Below, in pieces: positions 20,105 to 29,311 of a stretch of 45,335 nt of DNA. The first letter of the stretch is position 1. Each line of letters opens with the position of its first letter. Source of the DNA: an uncultured Bacteroidales bacterium. Lineage in GTDB: Bacteria > Bacteroidota > Bacteroidia > Bacteroidales > UBA932. The stretch lies in NCBI GenBank assembly GCA_947167855.1, contig CAMVJR010000006.1:1-45335 (forward strand). Reading direction: 5' to 3'. Position numbers and translations under genes: made by a program. Below the pieces are notes generated by a model, which saw nothing but the letters and a program-made list of their open reading frames with translations, made no database searches and was not told where the DNA came from.

Positions 20105-20857
20105 TTAGAAGACCCACTTGATACCGGCGCAGGGACGTACCCAGAAGCCCAGGGAGGAGCCAAAGTCGTAGCTGAGTTCCACCTCACCGCCAATGTTGAG
20201 GTTGTTCACGCCAAAGTGCTGACCCACGTTGTACCAGAGCTGGGGCTCGGAGATGAACACCACATGGGAGAGCTGGGCGCTGGCCAGAGCACCGGCCTTG
20301 TCGTTATACAGCACATGGTCTTCCCACCAGAAATCGGCAAAGCCGCTGAAGCGGAGACCCTTGAGGCCGAAGAGATCCTGCATGCCCCAAACGAAGGTGA
20401 ACTGCATGGGAACCTTGCTCACGCCCTGGAAGATCTTCTTGTAGAGTACCTTGAAGTTGAAGGTGTTGCGGAAGTCGGAGGAGTGCACAAAGTAGTCCAC
20501 ACCGGCCAGGAGAGCGTGGTTGATGTAATAGTTCTTGTAAACACCGCCATTGTACTCTACCTGCAGGCTGAAGCCGTTGAGAACGGGAACCTTCTGCCAG
20601 AAATTGAGGCAGCGGGCCACCTCTACATAAGTACCGGTGATGGCCTGAACGCCCTCATTGGACTTGTGGTTGAAGTCGTGGTCCACAAAGAAGAAGGTAT
20701 TTCCCCAATTGTCATTGTAGAAACCCTCGATGGTGGTGGTAACCTGCTTGCGGTCGCTACCAAAATCGTAGAAAACCTGGATGTTGGTCTGGGCCTTGGC
20801 CAGCTGACCAAAGGCAAGCGTTGCAACGGCAACGGCAAGGATAGTTTTTTTGTTCAT
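20105..20857 (-). CDS. DUF5020 family outer-membrane beta-barrel protein (Tsx/OmpK-like)
   Basis: 250 aa, signal peptide; NIQVFYDFGSDRKQVTTTIEGFYNDNWGNTFFFVDHDFN, C-terminal barrel strand GIKWVF. Confidence 0.8.
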   Translation of the reverse strand: MNKKTILAVAVATLAFGQLAKAQTNIQVFYDFGSDRKQVTTTIEGFYNDNWGNTFFFVDHDFNHKSNEGVQAITGTYVEVARCLNFWQKVPVLNGFSLQVEYNGGVYKNYYINHALLAGVDYFVHSSDFRNTFNFKVLYKKIFQGVSKVPMQFTFVWGMQDLFGLKGLRFSGFADFWWEDHVLYNDKAGALASAQLSHVVFISEPQLWYNVGQHFGVNNLNIGGEVELSYDFGSSLGFWVRPCAGIKWVF

Positions 20858-20871
20858 AATATAGGTTATGT

Positions 20872-22224
20872 TTACTTTCTGAGGGAAGGATTGATTTCAA
20901 AGTCCACGGCTTTGTCGCCGCCGTCGTTGGAGCCAAACTCGTAGTCCTTACCGGGCAGCACGGCGTTGAGGATCACGCCCACCAGGGCGGCTATGGCCAG
21001 GCCGCTGAGGGTGGTGAAGCCCACGGAGACGGCGTCATTGGCACCGTACTTGATACCGATGGCCAGCACCAGGATAAGAGCCATCACAATCACGTTGCGG
21101 CTCTTGGTAAAGTCTACCTGGTTTTCTACGATATTCCGAACACCCACGGCCGAAATCATACCGTACAGCACCAGGGAAACACCACCGATGGTAGCGGCGG
21201 GCATGCAGCTGATGAGGGCGCTGAACTTGGGGCAGAAACTGAGGATGATGGCAAAGCAGGCGGCCACGCGGATCACGAAGGGATCGTAGACCTTGGTGAT
21301 GTTGAGAACGCCGGTGTTTTCGCCGTATGTGGTATTAGCGGGAGCGCCAAACAGGGAGGCCAGCATGGTGGCCAGGCCGTCACCCATGAGGGTGCGGTGC
21401 AGGCCCGGATCTTCCAGGTAATTGATACCGGTAGTGGAAGAGATGGCGCACATGTCTCCGATGTGCTCCATCACCGTGGCCAGGGAAATGGGAACGATGG
21501 CAATGATGGCGCTTACCACCAGACCCCAGTTGGGATTGACAAACACGTGGAAGGCCGTATTTTCCCACTTGAAGGGGACGCCCAACCATGCAGCGTCCTT
21601 GACAGCCGAGAAGTCACAAAGGCCAAAGCAGGCAGCCACCAGATAAGAGCCCAGCACACCCAGGAGGATGGGGATGATCTTGATCATCCGCTTGCCCCAG
21701 ATGTTGCAGACGATGATGATGAAGATGGCCAGGATGGCAATCCACCAGTTCTGGTTGCAGTTCTGGATGGCGCTGCCGGAAAGGGTAAGGCCGATGGAGA
21801 TGATGATGGGTCCCGTCACGATGGGAGGGAAGAAACGCATCACCTTCTTGGCGCCGTAGGCTGCAAACAGAGCCGCCAGGATGAAATAAATAATGCCTGC
21901 CGAGAATACTCCGATGCAGGCATAAGGCAATGATTCCGAGACGCTGAGTCCTTGGGCTTCACCCATGGAGACTATGGCTGCATAGCCACCCAGGAAAGCG
22001 AAGGACGAGCCCAGGAATGCCGGAACCTTCATCTTGGTTAAGAGGTGGAAAACGAGGGTGCCGATACCTGCGAACAGCAGGGTGGCGCTCATAGAGAGAC
22101 CGGTAATCACCGGAACCAGAACAGTGGCTCCGAACATGGCGAACATGTGCTGGAGGCCGAGGGTAAGCACCTTGCCCTTACCAAGCTGGCGGGCGTCGTA
22201 GATAGCTTGCTGATTCTGAGTCAT
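20872..22224 (-). CDS. Uracil-xanthine permease family protein
   Basis: Start reassigned to MTQNQQAIYDARQLGK (ATG 22224). QHMFAMFGATVLVPVITGL, PPIVTGPIIISIGLTL, ATVMEHIGDMCAISS, NTTYGENTGVLNITKVYDP. Confidence 0.93.
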   Translation of the reverse strand: MTQNQQAIYDARQLGKGKVLTLGLQHMFAMFGATVLVPVITGLSMSATLLFAGIGTLVFHLLTKMKVPAFLGSSFAFLGGYAAIVSMGEAQGLSVSESLPYACIGVFSAGIIYFILAALFAAYGAKKVMRFFPPIVTGPIIISIGLTLSGSAIQNCNQNWWIAILAIFIIIVCNIWGKRMIKIIPILLGVLGSYLVAACFGLCDFSAVKDAAWLGVPFKWENTAFHVFVNPNWGLVVSAIIAIVPISLATVMEHIGDMCAISSTTGINYLEDPGLHRTLMGDGLATMLASLFGAPANTTYGENTGVLNITKVYDPFVIRVAACFAIILSFCPKFSALISCMPAATIGGVSLVLYGMISAVGVRNIVENQVDFTKSRNVIVMALILVLAIGIKYGANDAVSVGFTTLSGLAIAALVGVILNAVLPGKDYEFGSNDGGDKAVDFEINPSLRK

Positions 22225-22275
22225 ATAATATGGTTTGTAATAGATTTCCAACCACACTGGCCTATTATGACCGCA

Positions 22276-22283
22276 CAAAGGTA
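22276..22283 (-). promoter_or_regulatory. Predicted -7 element (TACCTTTG) for the nucleobase-uptake operon
   Basis: Exact TAnnTTTG on minus strand, 51 nt upstream of ATG 22224, with TTG about 20 nt further upstream. Confidence 0.6.
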
Positions 22284-22344
22284 GTTATTAAGAAATTTTA
22301 TTACAAGCCATCCCCGGACTTTTTTCTAAACAAAGTTATGAACA

Positions 22345-22848
22345 CTATCGGTCCACGTAGTAGCCCATGGCTACTTCGGCGCCGGTCTCTTCAAAGTACT
22401 TCTTCAGGCGGCGGGCGCTTTCCTCCTTGTCGTACATTTCCTCGTAGTCGTGGTGGTAGGAGGCGTCCGGGACCACGTTCACGTCAAAGCGGAGTTCGGC
22501 CATGCCGCTGGGCGAGATATTGCCCCAGAAACGGATGGCATGTTCCACCTTGCCCACATTCTTGCGGCTGTCGTACTTGAGGGTCACGGTCATGGAGCGC
22601 TCCGGAGGCACCACCATTTCGTGGTCGCTCTCCAGGATGATACAGCCGCACGAAGGCTGGATGTCGCGGATCACCAGCGGAACCTTGCCCTTGTTGTCCA
22701 GACGGATCATGACCGACAGCTCCTGTCCCTGCAGGATGGGATAGTAGTGGCGCACCGGGTCCTTGATTTCCACGGTGGTGTACTGCACCTTGCGGCTGCA
22801 GCCCACCAGCGCTGTCAGCGCTATCAGAAGGAGGAGGATACGCTTCAT
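22345..22848 (-). CDS. DUF1573 domain lipoprotein
   Basis: 167 aa, lipobox ALVGCS; IRLDNKGKVPLVIRDIQPSCGCI signature. Start overlaps the upstream stop by 1 nt (TAATG). Confidence 0.85.
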   Translation of the reverse strand: MKRILLLLIALTALVGCSRKVQYTTVEIKDPVRHYYPILQGQELSVMIRLDNKGKVPLVIRDIQPSCGCIILESDHEMVVPPERSMTVTLKYDSRKNVGKVEHAIRFWGNISPSGMAELRFDVNVVPDASYHHDYEEMYDKEESARRLKKYFEETGAEVAMGYYVDR

Positions 22849-25037
22849 TACTGGAAATAGATTTCGTCAATACCTACGTTACGGGTGTGGGAGGCCACAA
22901 AGCGCAGCTCCACGTGCTCCGGACGGCTGAAACCGATGGCTCCCTTGAACACCACTTTCTCCCCTTCATCCACATAGTCCACGAGGCCTTCGCGGCGGAG
23001 GACCCCGATGCTGCGGTCATCGGCCCATACTTCCACCGACTTGGGCGGAGCCATGCGGTGGCGCTCACTGTTGAGGAAGGAGATGGTGAATTCACCGGAC
23101 TTGCCGGCCAATACATCGGCCGGGAGCTCGATCACCAGGTCTTTCTGGGGGTAGACCTGCCAGCCCCAGTGATAGTTCTGGGAGATACCGGCCACCGCAT
23201 CCGTGAGCTTGGTGGTCTTCTCGGAGCCGCCTTCGTATCGCACCAGAAGCGGGTGCCGCAGCAGGAGGTCGTTGTTCCAGGCACCGCTGGCCAGCCACAG
23301 TTCCACTTCGTTCTCATAGTCCGCCACATACACACCCTGTTCGTTCACACGGTCCATGTGGTCCATGGCGGCGTTTTCGTTGTCCGTCAGGATCCAGAGG
23401 TCGTCTTCCGGGGTCATGATCTTGAGGTCTTCTACGGCCGACCACACCTCGGGTTTCACCACCCATTCGTCACCCACCAGCTCTGCAAAACCGCCCGATC
23501 CCAGGCCATGGATGCGGCACATCTCCAGGAAGGAGAAGCTCACAAACTGGCGCGTCTTCTCATACAGCACACGCTCGCGATGGGTCATCTCCATGGCGCT
23601 TGCGCGCAGGAACACGGAGTAGAACTCGCGGAAGTCCTTCTCCGAGAGGTAAGACCGCAGGGATTCCTCCATGCCGCCGTACAACGGGAGTTCGGAACCG
23701 CTTTTGCGGGCCTGCTGCTCCATGGACAACACCACCGAGGCATAGAACTGGCCCACATTGGGCATGGCATCCTGGTAATACTCCTTGACCATGCGATCGA
23801 TATCGGCATCGGGGTTGATGAGCAAATGGGCCAGCAGGAAAGAATACATCTCCTGCTGCATGGAATAGAAGTAGCCGGAACCATTGAGGAACAGGCCCTT
23901 CACGCCCCTCTTGCGATACTGGCGGAAACGCTCCTGCATCACATACAGGATGGGATAAGGGGTAAGATAATCGTCAAAGTTGGAAACGTAGTCCCAGATA
24001 TAGACATTGTCCGTCAGCGCCTGCCACTCTTCCAGCTCCCGGAAGAATTTCTGGCTGCGCTCATCCTGGGAATTCCAGTTACGGGGATAGTCTATAGCCG
24101 ACAGAAATACGCCCACATTGTGCGCCAGATGGTGGTCCGGAAGGGCTTTAGTGGTGGAATAACCCGGAATAAAGAAGGTGTGCGCCGGGAAACGGGCCGC
24201 CAGACGCTCCACAAACTGGACCACCGCCGGCGTGGCGTTGTTTTTGGTATTGCCGGCCGTCTCGCAGCGGCGGCACAAGCACACCCAGTCGTTATCGGCC
24301 GGGCCGATGGTCATGCGGTAAGGGAACTTGGAACCGTCTCCGTACTGGTCCATGATGTACTTCTCCGTCAGGTCCAGGAGTTTGTCGGAGGAGAAGCAGA
24401 ACTGGTTCTGGTGCACCACGCCGTCGGCTCCGCGGGCAAAGAGTTCCTGGTCCATGTTCTGGTAACCGAAGGAAAGGTCACCGTTACTGCCCAGCACACG
24501 GGACAGGTTGTGTCCCCAGATGCCCCAGTCCACTTCCAGATTGTTCAGGGCCAGCAGATAGGTCATGTCTATGTTCTGGTTGGTGGGCATATAGAGGTCA
24601 CGGTACTCAAACGGGAAGGTAACCACCGTGTCACGGCCGCTCAACAGCAGCGGCGGGAGGTCTTCCGTGTTGATGCCCTTGTCTTCCCGGCCGGCCATCT
24701 TGATAAACTGATACACCAGCCAGACCATGGTACGCTCGTCCTTGGCGCGGAGGTCGTAACCGCCGCCCGGCAGACGGGAGAAACCGAAATCTCCCCCGAA
24801 ATCATCGGCCACGTGGATGCAGACCTCTACCCCCTTGCGGTCCAGGATATTGGACTCGCTGCGGCGCTGGAGGTGCCTCTTGAGGTAGTCGCTCATCTTG
24901 GCATCCAGGGCACGTCCCTGCACGTCCGGGTGAACGTAATACTTGTGCACGGCATCCGAGCCACGCACCAGGTTGTTGCATCCAACGCTAAGAAGACCAA
25001 CCAGCAGCAGATTAGAAAGAAATCGAAAGAGAGACAT
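22848..25037 (-). CDS. DUF4838 domain lipoprotein (putative glycoside-hydrolase-like)
   Basis: Start reassigned to MSLFRFLSNLLLVGLLSVGC (ATG 25037, lipobox). Contains the GPADNDWVCLCRRCETAGNT core and RYRKRGVKGLFLNGSG, plus a C-terminal beta-rich domain. Confidence 0.75.
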   Translation of the reverse strand: MSLFRFLSNLLLVGLLSVGCNNLVRGSDAVHKYYVHPDVQGRALDAKMSDYLKRHLQRRSESNILDRKGVEVCIHVADDFGGDFGFSRLPGGGYDLRAKDERTMVWLVYQFIKMAGREDKGINTEDLPPLLLSGRDTVVTFPFEYRDLYMPTNQNIDMTYLLALNNLEVDWGIWGHNLSRVLGSNGDLSFGYQNMDQELFARGADGVVHQNQFCFSSDKLLDLTEKYIMDQYGDGSKFPYRMTIGPADNDWVCLCRRCETAGNTKNNATPAVVQFVERLAARFPAHTFFIPGYSTTKALPDHHLAHNVGVFLSAIDYPRNWNSQDERSQKFFRELEEWQALTDNVYIWDYVSNFDDYLTPYPILYVMQERFRQYRKRGVKGLFLNGSGYFYSMQQEMYSFLLAHLLINPDADIDRMVKEYYQDAMPNVGQFYASVVLSMEQQARKSGSELPLYGGMEESLRSYLSEKDFREFYSVFLRASAMEMTHRERVLYEKTRQFVSFSFLEMCRIHGLGSGGFAELVGDEWVVKPEVWSAVEDLKIMTPEDDLWILTDNENAAMDHMDRVNEQGVYVADYENEVELWLASGAWNNDLLLRHPLLVRYEGGSEKTTKLTDAVAGISQNYHWGWQVYPQKDLVIELPADVLAGKSGEFTISFLNSERHRMAPPKSVEVWADDRSIGVLRREGLVDYVDEGEKVVFKGAIGFSRPEHVELRFVASHTRNVGIDEIYFQ

Positions 25038-27825
25038 GGACCATGAGGAGATTACGATAACTGACGGTGGCACGCTGGTCGTACAGGGTGTTCCAGGTGC
25101 CGGATAGCTGAATGGCGAGGTTATGGGTAAGGGCCCACTGGGCCGTACACGCCACAAAGGAGTTCAAATGGTTGAAGACCGAAGAGGTCTGGTAGTAATT
25201 GAGGAACAGGATTTCCGGGGCCGTACCGGCACCTACCTGCGCCTCCACGTAGGAACGGCCTCCGTCAAACGGGAAGAACCGGTAGCGGAGCATTCCATTG
25301 AAGAAAACGACGTTGTAGATGGTACCGCACGTAAACTTGGCCCCGGCATACATGTTTTCCCACGTATGCGTGGCGCCAATATTGCCGGCGTACATCTGTG
25401 CCTTATCCTGCAGATAACGGAACTGGAAGCCCAGATCCATGTCCCAGTCGTGGTGGAAATGGATGGTGCCCGTAAAGTCTCCGTTGGCAATGGGGAAGAA
25501 AGCCGTGCCAAAGGAGCCGCCCAGCTGCGCGCTGAAGCGCTGGCCAAAGTGGTGTGTCCAAGAGGTCTGGAACTGCAGACCACGGCCGCCGGCCGACAGG
25601 TACATCTGCTTCTCCTCGTCAAACTCGGGGTCGCGGCTGGTATAGTTGATGCGGCTCTGGAATTCGTCATGCCTCCAGTTGTGGCTGTAACCCACCGTGG
25701 CGATGCCCATCACGTTGTATTTGTCCGTAAAGCGGAGGATGTCCACACCGGCATCCACGGTATTGTGAAGCGTCTTGGCCCGCAGGGCATTCATCCGGGA
25801 CTTGTACTCCTTCTCCTCCAGCAGCGAAGGCTGGTAGTTCCTCTGATACACATAGGCCGAATCCCAATCCTTGCGCTTTTCGTACACCAGGCCGCGGGAA
25901 TACCGCACCGCAGGGTCGTTGGGACGAACCTTCAGGGCTGTTTCCAGGACCCTTTCGGCCCGGTCTATTTCCTTGGATTTGAGGAGCTTGGTGGCAAAGG
26001 AGTCAGAGATGCCGGCGAAGGCCTTCTGAAGGTCGTCATCGGCCGGGAATTCCAGCAGATAGGGCGACAGGATGGCCAGGGCCTCCTCTTCCCTGCCCTG
26101 CTCTGCGTAAATGGACGCAGCCTTGATGGGGAAGGTCAGGTCTCCGGGATAGGCTTCCATACCGCGGAGGGCGTACGGGAGCGGCGACTCGGAGGTACGC
26201 AGGGAATACCGCAAGCCCCAGTAGTCGTTGGGATCCATCAGGAGGATGGTTTCGCAGATCTCACTGAGTCCCGTCAGGGCACCGGCCTGGAGGCGGTCCC
26301 TCAGATAGGTGTAAGCCGTTTCCTTGTAGGCGCCGGACAACAGTCGGGTAGACAGGGAGTCGGTGGCGTCCGTGTAGGACGAATACAGGGCCTGGAGGGC
26401 GGCATCGGTCTGCCCCTGCTTCACCAGCAGGGCCGCGTAATCCATGGTTACCTGGGCCTCGGGATCGGTCTTGAGACGTTCCCGGAGCATGGCCACGGCC
26501 TTGTCGGGCTGGTTGGTTTCGCGATAGCAGATGGCCAGACGGCGCACCGCCAGCACCCGGAGGTCCGGATCCACGGAGGACTTGCGCACAAACTCCAGCA
26601 GCGGGATGGCCTGTCCATAGGCTTCCTCGTTGATGTAATCCGCGGCGTCGCTGAGGCGCTGCCGGCTGATGGCCAGGTTGAGATCGTAGTCGTCAGGGTA
26701 CAGCTGGAAGCCCAGATTGAGGCTTCTGGAGGCCGATTCGTGGCGTCCCATCCGGGTATAGACATCGTACTCCATCATGTACCAGCGGGGGCTGTCGCCC
26801 TGCTTCTGGCGCATCTCTGAGATGTAGTGGATGGCGTCTTCGTAGTATCCGCGCTTGATGGACTGGTTCAGGAGGAACTGGAGGGATTCCAGGCTCTTTT
26901 CGGCATCATAAGTGCGGGTGTAGAGCTGGTAAACGTCGGATTCATATTCTACCCGGGCGCTTTCGGCCAGCAGCTGCTGATAAAGGTCTTCCAGGGCCGT
27001 GGAGCGGTGCAGGGCCAGCTGGGTGCGGGCCAAGGTGAGGGCGGCAGCGCTCCGGCCCGTCTCCATGAGGATGTCCGTGGCTTTCTTGACCAGGGGCACG
27101 TTGCCCGGATTGGCATTGATGGCGGCCGTCAGGTTCTCCAGGGCGTCGTTCATCTTGCCCTTCCGGATGAGGAGGTTGGCATAGGCCAGCTGGTAGTCCA
27201 CGTCGTTGGGGGTCATGACCACAATCTCCCGCAGGGCATCTTCGGCAGTAGTGGCATCTCCGCTCAGACGGGCCTGCTGGTAAGTGGCCTCCAGCACGTC
27301 AAAGTAGTCGCTGCTGATGGACGCGTCGTTGGGGTAGATCTGCGACAGACGGCGCAGGAGCTGGTTGGCCTCCTCAAAGTTGCCCATCTTCCTGTACAGG
27401 TCCACTTTCCTTAGCCACAGACCCTTCCAGTAAGGGTTCACCTCCAATAGCTCATTCACATAACAGATGGCGCTGGAGTAGTTGCCGGTCATTTCTTCCA
27501 GGTTTACCAGCAACGTCTTGGCGTCCATGTAGTGGTAGTTGATCTGGCAGGCCTTCACCAGGTGGTATCGGGCCTTGTCGTAGTCCTTTCCGTTCCACCA
27601 GTAGCGACCGGCCAGGTAGTGCAGACCGGCTTCTTCGGGGTAATACTCCATGGCCTGGTCCAGGAGTTCCTTACCCTTGGCCCAGCGGTGCTGGGAGAAG
27701 AAGTTGGAGATCTTTTCGGCGTACTCGCCGGGGGTATCACGCTGCGGGATAAGGGCACGGTTCTTCTGTGCCTGCATTACTACAGACACCAGAACAAATG
27801 CTATGACCATCATCCATTTACGCAT
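25012..27825 (-). CDS. TPR-repeat protein with C-terminal YaiO-family outer membrane beta-barrel
   Basis: Start reassigned to MRKWMMVIAFVLVSVVMQAQ (ATG 27825). Long TPR array then beta-barrel (NAVDAGVDILRFTDKYNVMGIATVGYSHNWRHDEFQ-type strands ... LMVHVSLSISF terminus). Confidence 0.85.
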   Translation of the reverse strand: MRKWMMVIAFVLVSVVMQAQKNRALIPQRDTPGEYAEKISNFFSQHRWAKGKELLDQAMEYYPEEAGLHYLAGRYWWNGKDYDKARYHLVKACQINYHYMDAKTLLVNLEEMTGNYSSAICYVNELLEVNPYWKGLWLRKVDLYRKMGNFEEANQLLRRLSQIYPNDASISSDYFDVLEATYQQARLSGDATTAEDALREIVVMTPNDVDYQLAYANLLIRKGKMNDALENLTAAINANPGNVPLVKKATDILMETGRSAAALTLARTQLALHRSTALEDLYQQLLAESARVEYESDVYQLYTRTYDAEKSLESLQFLLNQSIKRGYYEDAIHYISEMRQKQGDSPRWYMMEYDVYTRMGRHESASRSLNLGFQLYPDDYDLNLAISRQRLSDAADYINEEAYGQAIPLLEFVRKSSVDPDLRVLAVRRLAICYRETNQPDKAVAMLRERLKTDPEAQVTMDYAALLVKQGQTDAALQALYSSYTDATDSLSTRLLSGAYKETAYTYLRDRLQAGALTGLSEICETILLMDPNDYWGLRYSLRTSESPLPYALRGMEAYPGDLTFPIKAASIYAEQGREEEALAILSPYLLEFPADDDLQKAFAGISDSFATKLLKSKEIDRAERVLETALKVRPNDPAVRYSRGLVYEKRKDWDSAYVYQRNYQPSLLEEKEYKSRMNALRAKTLHNTVDAGVDILRFTDKYNVMGIATVGYSHNWRHDEFQSRINYTSRDPEFDEEKQMYLSAGGRGLQFQTSWTHHFGQRFSAQLGGSFGTAFFPIANGDFTGTIHFHHDWDMDLGFQFRYLQDKAQMYAGNIGATHTWENMYAGAKFTCGTIYNVVFFNGMLRYRFFPFDGGRSYVEAQVGAGTAPEILFLNYYQTSSVFNHLNSFVACTAQWALTHNLAIQLSGTWNTLYDQRATVSYRNLLMVHVSLSISF

Positions 27826-29311
27826 CGGTTTTCTTTTCTTCGAGGGCATGCTGGGCCACGGGCGCCGCCGGCTTGGGAGCGGCGGGCTTGGCACTCTGCA
27901 CACCCTTACGGGTCATGTTACCCCATACCATCTGGGTGCCCCAGATGTGCTTCCAGTAACCCTTCAGGCTAAAGAACACATTGAGCGGATGGTACATAAT
28001 CGGTTCCAGCAACGAGGCCAGCACAAACCACAGGTAATCCCTCTTCTTCTTGAAGGAGGTGCCCACCCATACATCGTAGGAGATAATGACCATGGTGAGC
28101 AGTTGCGCAAAGAGGTACACGCCCACATACGCAATCCAGATGGTGCTGTAGTTGATGGCACCCCGGATGAGGAACCAGATAATGGTGAAATATCCCATGA
28201 ACTCCACTACAGGAGCCATCAGTTCAAAGATGAGGATATAGGTGAGCGTCAGAACGCCGTAACGGCGGTAGTTGCGGTTGCCCACCATATCCCGGTGCAC
28301 GCCGAAGAACTGGAACAGGCCACGGCCCCAGCGCGTACGCTGGCGGTTGAGCACCTTGAGGTTGGGCGGACCTTCCGTCCAGCAGCAGGTTTCGGGGATC
28401 TGGACAATGCGGTAGTCTTCACCCGCATCGCACATGTATCGGATCATACGGGCCACCATGTCCATATCCTCGGCAAAGGAGTCACCGTCATAGCCGCCAG
28501 CCTTGATCACGATATCGCGGTCAAACATACCAAAACCGCCGGATACGTTCTGCAGAGCATTGATACGGGCCAGGGCCGTCTTGCCGATGAGGAAGGAACG
28601 GGTGTACTCCAGATCCTGGAAAAGCGGGATCAGGTCGTGGGGCGGACGGGCGTCCACCATCTTTCCTTCTTCCACGATACTGCCGTTACTCATACGCATG
28701 GAAGCACTCACAGCTATCACGCGGCGGGTAGAGGCCATGGTGGGCCAGATAATGCGGTACAGGGCGTACTGGTCCAGCACGCAGTCCACGTCCGTACAGA
28801 CAAAGAACTTGTTGGACACCACGTTTACGCCGGCGTTGGAGGCATCGGCCTTGGTACCACCGTTGACCTTGTCCACAACGGTGAGGCGTTTGAAGGCGGG
28901 ATTGTCGCTCTTGGTCTTGTACAGGCCCTTGAAAGGCTTGGTCTTGATCTTTTCCACATAGGCATAGGGAACCTTGACCAGGTCAAAATTCTCTATGAGC
29001 AGCTGGAGCGTCTTGTCCTTGGAGCCGTCGTTCACAATGACCACCTCAAAGTCCGGATAGTCCAGGCTCAGCAGGGACTTCACGTTGGTGATCACGGTCT
29101 TTTCCTCATTGTAGGCCGGAGCCACAATGGAAATACCGGGCGTATAGGGAGACTTCTTGAGCTCTTCGATGGTGTAGGCGTCGTCGTGGTACGTGTAGTG
29201 CTTCCGGTGTTCCAGGAACGCCAGGATAGCCATGATCACATAGCTACCTATCACGAAGGTGGAATACACCAACACGAAGTAACTGAATACAGTATCGAAC
29301 CACTCAAGCAT
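27818..29311 (-). CDS. Processive-type family 2 glycosyltransferase, multi-TM (PgaC/hyaluronan/cellulose synthase-like)
   Basis: 497 aa; SIVAPAYNEEKTV, VIVNDGSKD, CTDVDCVLD, SFAEDMDMVARM, RQRTRWGRG (QxxRW), N- and C-terminal TM segments. Confidence 0.92.
   Translation of the reverse strand: MLEWFDTVFSYFVLVYSTFVIGSYVIMAILAFLEHRKHYTYHDDAYTIEELKKSPYTPGISIVAPAYNEEKTVITNVKSLLSLDYPDFEVVIVNDGSKDKTLQLLIENFDLVKVPYAYVEKIKTKPFKGLYKTKSDNPAFKRLTVVDKVNGGTKADASNAGVNVVSNKFFVCTDVDCVLDQYALYRIIWPTMASTRRVIAVSASMRMSNGSIVEEGKMVDARPPHDLIPLFQDLEYTRSFLIGKTALARINALQNVSGGFGMFDRDIVIKAGGYDGDSFAEDMDMVARMIRYMCDAGEDYRIVQIPETCCWTEGPPNLKVLNRQRTRWGRGLFQFFGVHRDMVGNRNYRRYGVLTLTYILIFELMAPVVEFMGYFTIIWFLIRGAINYSTIWIAYVGVYLFAQLLTMVIISYDVWVGTSFKKKRDYLWFVLASLLEPIMYHPLNVFFSLKGYWKHIWGTQMVWGNMTRKGVQSAKPAAPKPAAPVAQHALEEKKTDA

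Noticed and set aside
22225-22283. Possible purine riboswitch upstream of the nucleobase permease operon
   Set aside because: The predicted leader is only about 45-50 nt and AT-rich with no recognisable purine-aptamer core; too short to support the claim.
22887-25046. 719-aa plus-strand ORF opposite the DUF4838 gene
   Set aside because: Shadow ORF; the minus strand has a lipobox protein with operon-type overlaps.
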